Source of the DNA: Candidatus Limnocylindrales bacterium
Lineage (GTDB): Bacteria; Desulfobacterota; Binatia; UBA1149; CAITLU01
Length of the DNA stretch: 47,079 nt
Assembly: GCA_035626395.1 (NCBI GenBank)
Contig: DASPNR010000027.1
Coordinates: 1 to 47,079, forward strand
Reading direction: 5' to 3'
In this document: positions 40,312 through 47,079 of the stretch, one piece after another
Layout of the letters: every line of letters starts with the position of its first letter
How positions within the stretch are numbered: the stretch's first letter is position 1
Translations under genes and position numbers: made by a program
Notes under the pieces: generated by a model
Database searches by the model: none
Seen by the model: only the letters and a program-made list of their open reading frames with translations
What the model was told of the DNA's origin: nothing

Positions 40312-40965
40312 TCAGCTCGCCATCATTCTCCAGCCCAGCATCGGCAGCACGACGATGCTGGCGAAGAACGCGACGTTGACCAGCACGCCGACGTAGGCGA
40401 GGGCGATCACGGCGATGTCGTCTTCCATCGTCCCCACCGCAAGAAGCATCACGACGATGGCCGGCAGGCTGTTGGTGAACGGGATGGGCAGTGGCAGCGA
40501 GAACACCAGCGCGTGCAGCACCCACAGCACGGCGTTGAAGTAGCGCAGCCCGCGCATCGCCAGCATGTCCCGGGCGCGCGGCCGGATGAACCGCTCCAGG
40601 CGCGCCAGCAGCCGCTCCAGCGCACTGCAGATGCGGTCGATGGTGCGTGGATCGATGGTCACGCGCGCCAGCCGCCGCGGCACCCACGGCGCACGGTCGA
40701 GAGCCGCGAACACGCCGAGCATCGCCACGACGAGGCCCAGCACCGTCGATATGCCGGGCAGCGGAATCGGTTGGAGGAAGGGCAGCATGAGGAACACCGC
40801 CAGAAAGGCGTGTCCCTGCGGTCCGGAAATTTCGAGAAGATCATGGACCGAGAGCGCGCCGTGCCGGGCGCGCTCTCGGATCCGATGCAGCGTCTCGCTG
40901 AAGCGATGTCCGTGCGGTGAGGCCGCGGACGTCGCGGCTCTAGCGACGTCCGTGCCCGCCGCCAT
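40312..40965 (-). CDS. ExoD-like membrane protein
   Basis: This 217-residue protein has FSETLHRIRERARHGALSVHDLLEISGPQGHAFLAVFLMLPFLQPIPLPGIS and four hydrophobic segments (about 55-75, 78-95, 145-165, 170-205). The proline-rich FLQPIPLPG and SLPLPIPFTNSLPA turns are the ExoD (exopolysaccharide synthesis) signature. It is an inner-membrane protein whose exact role in polysaccharide production is not known. The best start is the ATG at 40965, which overlaps the upstream secreted-protein gene by 26 bp; no other ATG precedes the conserved region. Confidence 0.8.
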   Translation of the reverse strand: MAAGTDVARAATSAASPHGHRFSETLHRIRERARHGALSVHDLLEISGPQGHAFLAVFLMLPFLQPIPLPGISTVLGLVVAMLGVFAALDRAPWVPRRLARVTIDPRTIDRICSALERLLARLERFIRPRARDMLAMRGLRYFNAVLWVLHALVFSLPLPIPFTNSLPAIVVMLLAVGTMEDDIAVIALAYVGVLVNVAFFASIVVLPMLGWRMMAS

Positions 40966-41821
40966 GTCCCCCGCCGCCCTTGCCGCCGCCACTGGCACGG
41001 CCGCCGCCACCGCCGCCACCGCCGCGGGAGCCTTGCATGCGCGCGCCGCCGCCGCTGGATCGCTGAATGTTCCCGCTGGGACGGCCCGATCGGCCACTGG
41101 AGCGCTGAACCTGCGGCGCGGAGCGGCCGGAGCCGCCGCCGCGAATTTCGCGCGCGCCGCGCGAGGAAGGCGCCGTGCGCACCGAGCTCTTGCCGCGGCT
41201 CGGAGGCGTCGAGGAGCGGATGGAGCGGCTGGAGCCGCCGTCGCGCTCGCGCATGTCCTGCGTGCGGATGCTGCCGCGGCGTCCCCGCTCCTGGCCGCGA
41301 ACGCTTCCGCCGCGCTCGCGCAGCTCCTGCGTTCGCACGCTGCCGCCGGCGCCGCGGCCGCCCACGCTGCCGGTTTCCCAGCGGCGCTGGCGCTTCCAGT
41401 CGTCCCAGTTGCTGCGCACGCTGTCGTAGGACAGCCTTTCATAGTTCCACGGTCGACCGCGCCAGCGACGGCTGCGGTACTCATCGCGCCAGTTGCTGCC
41501 GATGGTCGTGTAGAAGGTGGGAACTCCCGAGTAGTAGCCCCAGTCGCGATCGTAGTAGCGCGAGCGGTACCAGCGACCCTGCCATGGGCGCCACCACCAG
41601 CCATCCACGAAGAACAGATCGACGCCGTAGTCCGGAACCGCGTAGACGTAGGTGCCTGGAAACACGACCAGGCTCGGCGGTGCCGAAAGCACGATCGGCG
41701 GCGGCAGCGGCACGCTGATGCCGACGCCTACACGAACTTCGGCCGGCGCGGGTGCGGTCGCACCGAGCGTGCAAGCCGTAGCCAGTGCCAGGGCGGACAG
41801 GAATAATCGTCTTTTTCTCAT
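40940..41821 (-). CDS. Secreted Gly/Arg/Ser-rich protein
   Basis: This 293-residue protein has a signal peptide (MRKRRLFLSALALATACTLG, residues 1-27), with Cys17 as a weak lipobox alternative. A conserved-looking Trp/Tyr-rich segment is at 55-135 (VYAVPDYGVDLFFVDGWWWRPWQGRWY and RDWGYYSGVPTFY). A long low-complexity tail of RSS/RGG/QRSSG repeats ends in Gly-His-rich sequence. The aromatic segment resembles small envelope proteins with YxWxxW-like motifs. The basic tail could bind polysaccharide or nucleic acid, but no function is known. Its 3' end overlaps the ExoD-like gene by 26 bp, so coupling is likely. Confidence 0.75.
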   Translation of the reverse strand: MRKRRLFLSALALATACTLGATAPAPAEVRVGVGISVPLPPPIVLSAPPSLVVFPGTYVYAVPDYGVDLFFVDGWWWRPWQGRWYRSRYYDRDWGYYSGVPTFYTTIGSNWRDEYRSRRWRGRPWNYERLSYDSVRSNWDDWKRQRRWETGSVGGRGAGGSVRTQELRERGGSVRGQERGRRGSIRTQDMRERDGGSSRSIRSSTPPSRGKSSVRTAPSSRGAREIRGGGSGRSAPQVQRSSGRSGRPSGNIQRSSGGGARMQGSRGGGGGGGGRASGGGKGGGGHGGGHGRR

Positions 41822-42087
41822 TGGCCGGATCCTCTGCTCTGGTCCCGCTTGCGCCTGCGCCGTGGCACACGCGCATCCCGTAGGGACGCGGCGCCGGCGA
41901 TCGTCATTCGAGAAGCGAGCGCAATCCCCTCACGTGTGGGTCCGTCGCCTGGTTTCGCCGCGGCGAGCAATGCGCCGCGCCTGCTCGGACTATCCCTTGA
42001 TGCCCGCGACCGGCGGCACTGCACCCAGGCGCTTCCGCTTGGCAGCAACGCACGGACGCGGCGCCTGCCGCCACTGGCGCGCCACGA

Positions 42088-43014
42088 TCAGCGCCGCTGC
42101 GCTCCGTCCTCGAGCATCTTTCGAGGGTGCTGCCCGAGCGCGTGCCCCATGAACGGTGGATGGATGCTGTAGCCGAGCAGGCTCTGCACACGCTCCGACA
42201 TCGCGCGCGCTCGCTGCGGCGAGATCGACAGGAAGTAGTTCTCCTGCGGGCGTGCCCACGGCTCGCAGTACTGGTTCGACAGCGCCAGACGCGGCTCCCG
42301 GCTGCGGTTCGCGCCGCCGCGATGGACGAGCGTGCCGAGGAAGACGACGACCGACCCCGGCGGCATCGTCACCGGCATGAGCTGCCGCTGCACGGCCTCG
42401 GGCAGCTCCGGTTCCACCGGCTTGCCGCCGGTGCGCGTCTGGAAGTCGATGCGGGCCAGCAGATCGCCGACCTCTTCATCGCTCCAGCGATGGCTGCCGG
42501 GAATGATCTGCGTGCCGCCGTTCTCCTCGGTGAAGGCATCGATCGCCCAGATCGTGCTGACGCTGATCGCCTTTCGCGGGCGGGCGATGCGGTAGAAGGC
42601 ATCGTCGGTGTGCAGAGGCTGGGAGGTTTCGCCCGGCAGGATGCGGATCGCCTGTGAGGCGGTCAGCAGGAAGTTCGGCTCCAGCAGCGCCTCGCAAAGC
42701 GCCATGATCGCGGCGTGCTCCGCAAGCGCCTCCAGGGCCGGGCCGACGCCGACCAGGCTGTAGACCCGCTGCGTCAGATGGCCTTCGAAGTTGTTGCGGC
42801 CGATGTCGTCGTCGCTCAGGTGCGGCGCGAGCTGCCGTCGGATCTGCGCGATCTCGCCTGCCGACAGCACCTCGGGGAGCACGACGTAGCCGTGATCCGA
42901 GATCGCCTGGAGCCATTCCTCGACGGCGCGACGCATGCACGAGATGTAGCCGAGGAGGGCGTCGACGGCCAAGCGCGGCGTGCGCGGCCGCCGCCTCGCC
43001 GCCGCTTCAAGCAT
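42088..43014 (-). CDS. Phytanoyl-CoA-dioxygenase-family oxygenase
   Basis: This 308-residue Fe(II)/2-oxoglutarate enzyme has the HxD metal pair His135/Asp137 in QPLHTDDAF, the distal His231 in TLVHRGGANRS and Arg242 likely to hold 2-oxoglutarate. GTQIIPGSHRW is the typical strand before the distal ligand. Such enzymes hydroxylate CoA esters, quorum signals, lipids or natural products; the substrate is unknown. ATG at 43014 overlaps the lptG stop (ATGCTTGA), suggesting coupling. A second ATG at 42936 begins closer to the conserved fold and may be the true start. Confidence 0.83.
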   Translation of the reverse strand: MLEAAARRRPRTPRLAVDALLGYISCMRRAVEEWLQAISDHGYVVLPEVLSAGEIAQIRRQLAPHLSDDDIGRNNFEGHLTQRVYSLVGVGPALEALAEHAAIMALCEALLEPNFLLTASQAIRILPGETSQPLHTDDAFYRIARPRKAISVSTIWAIDAFTEENGGTQIIPGSHRWSDEEVGDLLARIDFQTRTGGKPVEPELPEAVQRQLMPVTMPPGSVVVFLGTLVHRGGANRSREPRLALSNQYCEPWARPQENYFLSISPQRARAMSERVQSLLGYSIHPPFMGHALGQHPRKMLEDGAQRR

Positions 43015-44086
43015 CGCGACCGATGTAGAGGAAGGCGGCGATGACGCCGAACACCGCGTTGGCGATCCAGGCCGCGACCACTGGCGACATCGCTCCGGTG
43101 CGTCCGGCGGAAAGAGCCAGGCCGGTCAGGATCCAGTAGGCGAAGCCGATGACGAGGCCGAGCCCCAGACTGGAGGCAACGCCGCTGCGCGGCCCGCTGC
43201 GCAACGCCAGCGGAAGGCCCATCAGCGTCACCACCAGACCCGCGAACGGCCATGCGAGCTTGTGATGCAGATCCACCAGGAACTCGTCGGCGCCCAATCC
43301 GCGCGCCTGAAGCTGCGCGATCTGCTCGCGGAGCTGGCGGAAGCTGAACTCTTCGGAGCGCCGCTTGCGCGCGGCCAGGTTGTCGGGATCTTCGTGCAGC
43401 TCGAATTCGCCCGCAGTCAGCGGCCGCACCTGGACGTTGCCGGGCGAGAGCAGATCCTTGACCACGCCGGCCGCGCCCTGCCAGCGACCGTCGTGCCAGC
43501 GCATGGATCCGACGTCGATGATGCGATGGAGACGAAAGGCGGCATCCGATTCGTAGATGGTCAGGCCGGAGATCTCGCGCTTGCCGGCATCGTAGCGTCG
43601 GATGTGCACGAAGCCGCGATCGCTCTGATACCAGATCGAGGCGCTGTCGAAGACTCCCCGGTACGCCTTCTGCTTGAGCTCCACGTCCCAGATCCAGCGT
43701 GAGCGTGACGCCGCCACCGGCACCACGTTCTCGTTCCAGAACAACGCGGCGATACTCAGAACCGCCGAGACCGCCAGGATCGGAAGAGCCAGCTGCCAGG
43801 AGCTCAGACCGCAGGCCTTGAGCGCGAGGATCTCGCGATTGCGCGTCAGCAGCGCCAGCGACAGCAGCGCGGCGAGCAGGCTGGCTGCGGGGAAGATGTC
43901 GTAGAGGATCTTCGGCAGCTTGGCCAGGAAGTAGAGCACCACGCGCGACCAGGAGGGCGCGAACGGTACGACCTCGCCGACGCGATCGAAGACGTCGATG
44001 ATCAGGTAGAGGCCGCACGCCGCCGCCATGCCGAGGACGAACACCCGCAGGTACTGAAGGATGAGGTAGCGCGACAGGATCGACAT
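43007..44086 (-). CDS. lptG: LPS export permease LptG
   Basis: This 359-residue YjgP/YjgQ-family permease has N-terminal TMs (LILQYLRVFVLGMAAACGLYLIIDVF), a periplasmic beta-jellyroll domain (about 130-260, including VFDSASIWYQSDRGFVHIRRY) and C-terminal TMs with LALRSGPRSG. With LptF and LptB it extracts LPS from the inner membrane. The start ATG at 44086 shares its A with the lptF stop (TGATG). It is labelled LptG as the second gene of the pair. Confidence 0.92.
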   Translation of the reverse strand: MSILSRYLILQYLRVFVLGMAAACGLYLIIDVFDRVGEVVPFAPSWSRVVLYFLAKLPKILYDIFPAASLLAALLSLALLTRNREILALKACGLSSWQLALPILAVSAVLSIAALFWNENVVPVAASRSRWIWDVELKQKAYRGVFDSASIWYQSDRGFVHIRRYDAGKREISGLTIYESDAAFRLHRIIDVGSMRWHDGRWQGAAGVVKDLLSPGNVQVRPLTAGEFELHEDPDNLAARKRRSEEFSFRQLREQIAQLQARGLGADEFLVDLHHKLAWPFAGLVVTLMGLPLALRSGPRSGVASSLGLGLVIGFAYWILTGLALSAGRTGAMSPVVAAWIANAVFGVIAAFLYIGRDA

Positions 44087-45237
44087 CAGAGACCGCTCGA
44101 CGCGGGCTGCGCGCGGCGCAGCGAAAGGCGCGGCAGGATCAGGCGGTCACGCGCCGCACGCAGGAGCATCCACAGGCCGGCCGCCGCCATCGCCGCGTTG
44201 GGCAGCCACATCGCCAGCGCCGGCGGCATCGCGCCGGCGCGAGAGGCTGCCACCGCCATGCTCAGCAGCGCATAGTAGACCAGGATGACGACGACGCTGA
44301 CCGCCGCTCCGCGTCCGCGCGCCGAGCGCGTCGGCTGCGCGCCGAGTGCGGCGCCGATCAGTGCCAGGACGACGGGAACGGACGAGAGCGCGAACCGGCG
44401 ATGAATCTCGATGCCCGCATCGACGGCGCGCCGGCGATCGCCGCCGCGCCGCTCGGCCATCAGCTCTTCCCAGCTCATGCTGCCGGGCTCGTCGCTCGCC
44501 GCGTTGCCGCCGGTCACGGTGCGAAGCTCCAGCTGCACCTCGAGCGAGCGGAAGTCGGTGACGTCGTAGTCGTTGGCGTTCTCGTGAGCGACGACGCTGG
44601 TGCCGTCGAGCAGCTGCAGGAAGAGCGAGCCGTTGTGCTCGTTGGCGCCGACGCGGCCAGCTTGAGCGAAGACGGTGGTGCGGCTGTCGGGCGTGCGCTC
44701 GTCGGCCAGCATGACGCCGGAGATGGTGCCGGTGCTGCCGTCGACACGATCGACGTAGACGACCATGCGCTCGAAATCCGTGTTGAAGAAGCGCGGCCGC
44801 AAGGCGGCGGTGGCGCGCGTCTTGGCGATCTCGAAGACGGTGCGCTCGAGCTCGCGGTGTCCCCACGGGCGTGCCGTCATCGCCAGCGCGAGCGTCGCGG
44901 CAGCCACCGCCAGCGACAAGGCCAGCACCGGCCGCAGCATGTCGTAGAGCGAGATGCCCGCCGCTCGCAGCGCCACCAGCTCGCAGTCGGCGCCGAGGCG
45001 ACCGAAGGCAACGACGACGCCGAGCAGGAACGACATCGGCAGCGTGGCTTCGAGAAAGGTCGGCACGATGCAGACGAGCAGCCGCAGCACCAGGCTTCCC
45101 GGCACTCCACGCGCCACGATCATCTCGATCAGGTCGACGACCCGCGCGGCGAACAGCACGAAGGAGAAGATGAGGATGCCGGCAAGGAATGCTGTGCCGA
45201 TCTCGCCGAGGAGGTATCTGCGCAGCGTACGGCCCAC
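44086..45237 (-). CDS. lptF: LPS export permease LptF
   Basis: This 383-residue YjgP/YjgQ permease starts GRTLRRYLLGEIGTAFLAGILIFSFVLFAARVVDLIEMI and has the conserved LGVVVAFGRLGADCELVALRAAGIS loop. A periplasmic jellyroll (about 105-280) and C-terminal TMs with GAALGAQPTRSARGRG complete it. The GTG at 45237 is the best start: the frame stays open far upstream, but that part is Arg-rich and overlaps the divergent rlmB promoter. It forms the Lpt inner-membrane complex with LptG. Its upstream region is shared with rlmB. Confidence 0.9.
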   Translation of the reverse strand: MGRTLRRYLLGEIGTAFLAGILIFSFVLFAARVVDLIEMIVARGVPGSLVLRLLVCIVPTFLEATLPMSFLLGVVVAFGRLGADCELVALRAAGISLYDMLRPVLALSLAVAAATLALAMTARPWGHRELERTVFEIAKTRATAALRPRFFNTDFERMVVYVDRVDGSTGTISGVMLADERTPDSRTTVFAQAGRVGANEHNGSLFLQLLDGTSVVAHENANDYDVTDFRSLEVQLELRTVTGGNAASDEPGSMSWEELMAERRGGDRRRAVDAGIEIHRRFALSSVPVVLALIGAALGAQPTRSARGRGAAVSVVVILVYYALLSMAVAASRAGAMPPALAMWLPNAAMAAAGLWMLLRAARDRLILPRLSLRRAQPASSGL

Positions 45238-45403
45238 GGAGCGCGAGCGTACACGAGCATCCCCCCGCACAAAGCGCGCAGCGACGCACAGGCCAGCGCC
45301 CGCGCGGCCTCGCGGCGCCGGCGTCCGCTGCGTCTGCGGCGGCGCAGGCCTCCGCAAGTCCGCGGCTCGCGGCCACGGCGGCGCCGGCGATCGGGCGGGT
45401 ACG

Positions 45404-45432
45404 TTGGTACGTGCGACCTCGTACGCTATAGC
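45404..45432 (+). promoter_or_regulatory. Possible sigma70 promoter for rlmB
   Basis: TTGGTA (45404-45409), a 17-bp spacer and TATAGC (45427-45432) lie just before the rlmB ATG at 45443. Transcription would start almost at the ATG, giving a nearly leaderless mRNA. The match is moderate (4/6 at each box). Confidence 0.35.
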
Positions 45433-45442
45433 AGCGGCCCTC

Positions 45443-46273
45443 ATGCCTCGTCGTGAACGCAACCGCAGCGGCGCGCGCCGCGGTCCTTCGCACTCCGGCG
45501 ACGACGGCTCCCGCATCGCCGTTGCCGGTCCTAACGCGGTCGAAGCCGCGCTGTCGGCCAGGGGCGCCTCGAGCGTCGCCAGGGTCTTCCGGGTCTTTCT
45601 GGAGGAGCCGGCGCCGCGCCGGGCGCACGCCCTGGCGCACCAGGCACGCGAAAGCGGCATACCGGTCTCGACGATGGGAGCGGGAGAATGCGATCGTCTG
45701 GCCGGCGCTCGATGCCAGGGCATCGCCGCCGAGGTCGGCTACGCCTACGCGGATCTCGACGACCTCCTGGCCCGGCAGGGCCTGCTCGTGTTCCTCGATT
45801 CGATCGCCGACCCGCACAACCTCGGTGCCATCCTGCGCACGGCCGAGGCCGCCGGCGCCATCGGGGTCGTGTTGCCCGAGCGGCGCGCGGCCCACGTCAC
45901 GGCCACGGTCATGCGCGTGTCGGCCGGCGCGGCCATCTATCTGCCCGTGGCACGCGTCACGAACCTGGTCCGGGCCATGCAGAGCGCGCGCGAGGCCGGC
46001 TTTTTCCTTCTGGGCCTGGCCGCCTCGGCGTCGGCCGCGCTGCCGCGCGGCAGCGCCGAGGACCCGCGGCTTGGCGACAGAGTCGGCCTGGTCGTGGGCG
46101 GGGAGGGCGAGGGAATGCACCGCCTGGTGGCCGAGAACTGCGACGAGCTGGTGCGCCTGCCGATGCGCGGACGGGTGGAGTCGCTCAACGCGTCGGTGGC
46201 CGCGGCGCTGGCCATCTACCGGCTGCTCGACCAGCGACTTTTTTCGTCTTCGAGGGGCGGCAAGTCAGGTTGA
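45443..46273 (+). CDS. rlmB: RNA 2'-O-methyltransferase RlmB (TrmH-type SPOUT)
   Basis: This 276-residue protein has an N-terminal substrate-binding domain (AVAGPNAVEAALSARG) and a SPOUT knot with motif 1 DSIADPHNLGAILRTAEAAG, motif 2 VVGGEGEGMHRLV and motif 3 LPMRGRVESLNASVAAALAIY. Members methylate 2'-OH of G2251 in 23S rRNA; TrmH-like tRNA targets are possible. The ATG at 45443 begins the protein; a long open frame upstream is antisense to lptF. It is followed by the tRNA-tuf cluster, as in many deltaproteobacteria. Confidence 0.9.
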   Translation: MPRRERNRSGARRGPSHSGDDGSRIAVAGPNAVEAALSARGASSVARVFRVFLEEPAPRRAHALAHQARESGIPVSTMGAGECDRLAGARCQGIAAEVGYAYADLDDLLARQGLLVFLDSIADPHNLGAILRTAEAAGAIGVVLPERRAAHVTATVMRVSAGAAIYLPVARVTNLVRAMQSAREAGFFLLGLAASASAALPRGSAEDPRLGDRVGLVVGGEGEGMHRLVAENCDELVRLPMRGRVESLNASVAAALAIYRLLDQRLFSSSRGGKSG

Positions 46274-46298
46274 CACCGTGCGTAATGGTTGATAGCCA
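46270..46298 (+). promoter_or_regulatory. Possible promoter of the tRNA-tuf cluster
   Basis: A consensus -35 TTGACA (46270-46275) overlaps the rlmB stop codon. After 17 bp there is a weak TAGCCA. The boxes lie about 140 bp before tRNA-Thr. The -10 is poor, so the true promoter may differ. The rest of 46299-46439 shows nothing I recognise. Confidence 0.25.
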
Positions 46299-46439
46299 CT
46301 CGCGTTTGCGTTTGGTCCCGACACGGCACGAAGACACCGGCGTAGCAACACTGCGGCGCGGGATCGGGCCGGCGGGATCGGTCGAGCGACCACCTTCTCG
46401 GAATGTGCGCGCCCGGTTTCGAAGCTAGGAACAACGAGT

Positions 46440-46512
46440 GCCGATGTAGCTCAACTGGCAGAGCAACTGATTTGTAATCAGTAGGTTGCCAGTTCGAGTC
46501 TGGCCATCGGCT
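46440..46512 (+). tRNA. tRNA-Thr (UGU anticodon)
   Basis: GCCGATG pairs with CATCGGC, the anticodon loop TTTGTAA reads TGT, and the T arm is GCCAGTTCGAGTCTGGC. CCA is not encoded. It is the first of four tRNAs leading to tuf. Confidence 0.95.
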
Positions 46513-46543
46513 TTCAGATGTACGGGAGATGATCTGGGTTCGG

Positions 46544-46629
<86 letters not shown>

Positions 46630-46702
46630 TCTCCATGTCCTGGACCGAGCTTCGAACGGATGCGCGAACACGAGGAAGGGCTGCTCGAACCGAAGGTTTT
46701 AC

Positions 46703-46776
46703 GCGGGAGTAGCTCAGATGGTTAGAGCATCAGCCTTCCAAGCTGAGGGTCGCGAGTTCGATTCTCGTCTCCCGCT
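46703..46776 (+). tRNA. tRNA-Gly (UCC anticodon)
   Basis: GCGGGAG pairs with CTCCCGC, the loop CTTCCAA reads TCC, and the T arm is GCGAGTTCGATTCTCGT. CCA is not encoded. Confidence 0.95.
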
Positions 46777-46825
46777 TTCTGCAGTGAGAAGGGCGCGCGT
46801 TACACGACGATAGAACCAGGCAGAA

Positions 46826-46901
<76 letters not shown>

Positions 46902-46941
46902 GAACAAGAGGTACTGGACCGCAAGGGAGTTCGGAGAAGCA

Positions 46942-47079
46942 ATGGCCAAGGAGCAATTCAAGCGCACCAAACCGCACGTCAACGTGGGCACGATCGGCCA
47001 CGTCGACCACGGCAAGACCACGCTGACGGCGGCGATCACGCTGGTGCAGTCGAAGAAGGGGTTCGGCAGCTACGTGGCC
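46942..47079 (+). CDS. tuf: Elongation factor Tu (3' end outside window)
   Basis: The first 46 codons encode [20 protein letters not shown], then the P-loop [15 protein letters not shown] (G1) and the start of the switch region, all typical of EF-Tu. The gene continues beyond the window. GGAG lies 5 nt before the ATG. It closes the tRNA cluster, whose tRNAs are probably processed from the same transcript. Confidence 0.97.
   Translation, partial: MAKEQFKRTKPHVNVGTIGHVDHGKTTLTAAITLVQSKKGFGSYVA

Noticed and set aside
41822..42087. Small ORFs in the gap between the secreted protein and the PhyH gene
   Set aside because: Frames here are Arg/Ala-rich, start without ribosome binding sites and overlap one another; I see no feature in this interval.

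Overview
The window is 47 kb of very GC-rich, gene-dense bacterial chromosome with no gene-free stretch longer than about 300 bases. It looks like ordinary core chromosome carrying a few accessory modules. LptF/LptG (lipopolysaccharide export) indicates a Gram-negative envelope. Cysteine-rich DUF4215-type repeats and the order rlmB - tRNA-Thr - tRNA-Tyr - tRNA-Gly - tRNA-Thr - tuf point to the deltaproteobacterial radiation in the wide sense (Myxococcota, Desulfobacterota or Binatota-like lineages). This placement is inference; no rRNA gene is present to confirm it. A homodimeric pyruvate dehydrogenase complex, two acyl-CoA synthetases, a phytanoyl-CoA-dioxygenase-like enzyme and a diiron protein fit an aerobic, lipid-using metabolism.

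Layout. 1-2831: end of a large secreted protein with DUF4215 repeats and a seven-repeat beta-propeller, followed by an overlapping HAD phosphatase. 2803-5346: a ferritin-like diiron protein in an operon behind its TetR repressor, with two operator-like palindromes at the tetR start, then a second TetR gene. 5368-8170: a CHASE/PAS histidine kinase and a single-domain response regulator. 8310-12900: DUF1289 protein, a small ORF coupled to a DadA-type FAD oxidoreductase, a GH1 beta-glucosidase behind a SHOCT-domain secreted protein, and a lipoprotein. 13040-17030: acyl-CoA synthetase, a fibronectin-III secreted protein with a structured leader, and a royal-jelly-type beta-propeller. 17164-23663: aceE-aceF-lpdA and a TetR gene. 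23727-28075: a phosphoglycolate-phosphatase-like HAD protein, then carbamoyltransferase, SxtJ-family membrane protein, DUF5989 mini-protein and SGNH hydrolase. 28140-34108: tRNA-Leu, tig, clpP, clpX, lon. 34115-38113: hairpin repeat, tRNA-Val with a duplicated 3' end, recQ, acyl-CoA synthetase. 38272-40284: tRNA-Asp, rplM, rpsI, argC. 40312-45237: ExoD-like protein, Gly/Arg-rich secreted protein, PhyH-type oxygenase, lptG, lptF, all on the minus strand. 45443-47079: rlmB, four tRNAs and the start of tuf.

How the parts work together. The core blocks are proteostasis (tig-clpP-clpX-lon), translation (rplM-rpsI, rlmB-tRNAs-tuf), entry of pyruvate into the TCA cycle (aceE-aceF-lpdA) and LPS export (lptF-lptG). 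The best candidate for a poorly described system is the four-gene carbamoyltransferase/SxtJ/DUF5989/SGNH cassette. It has the parts of an envelope or exported-metabolite decoration pathway, but its substrate is unknown. Next come the TetR-controlled diiron protein with visible operators, and the integration-scar-like duplication of the tRNA-Val 3' end.
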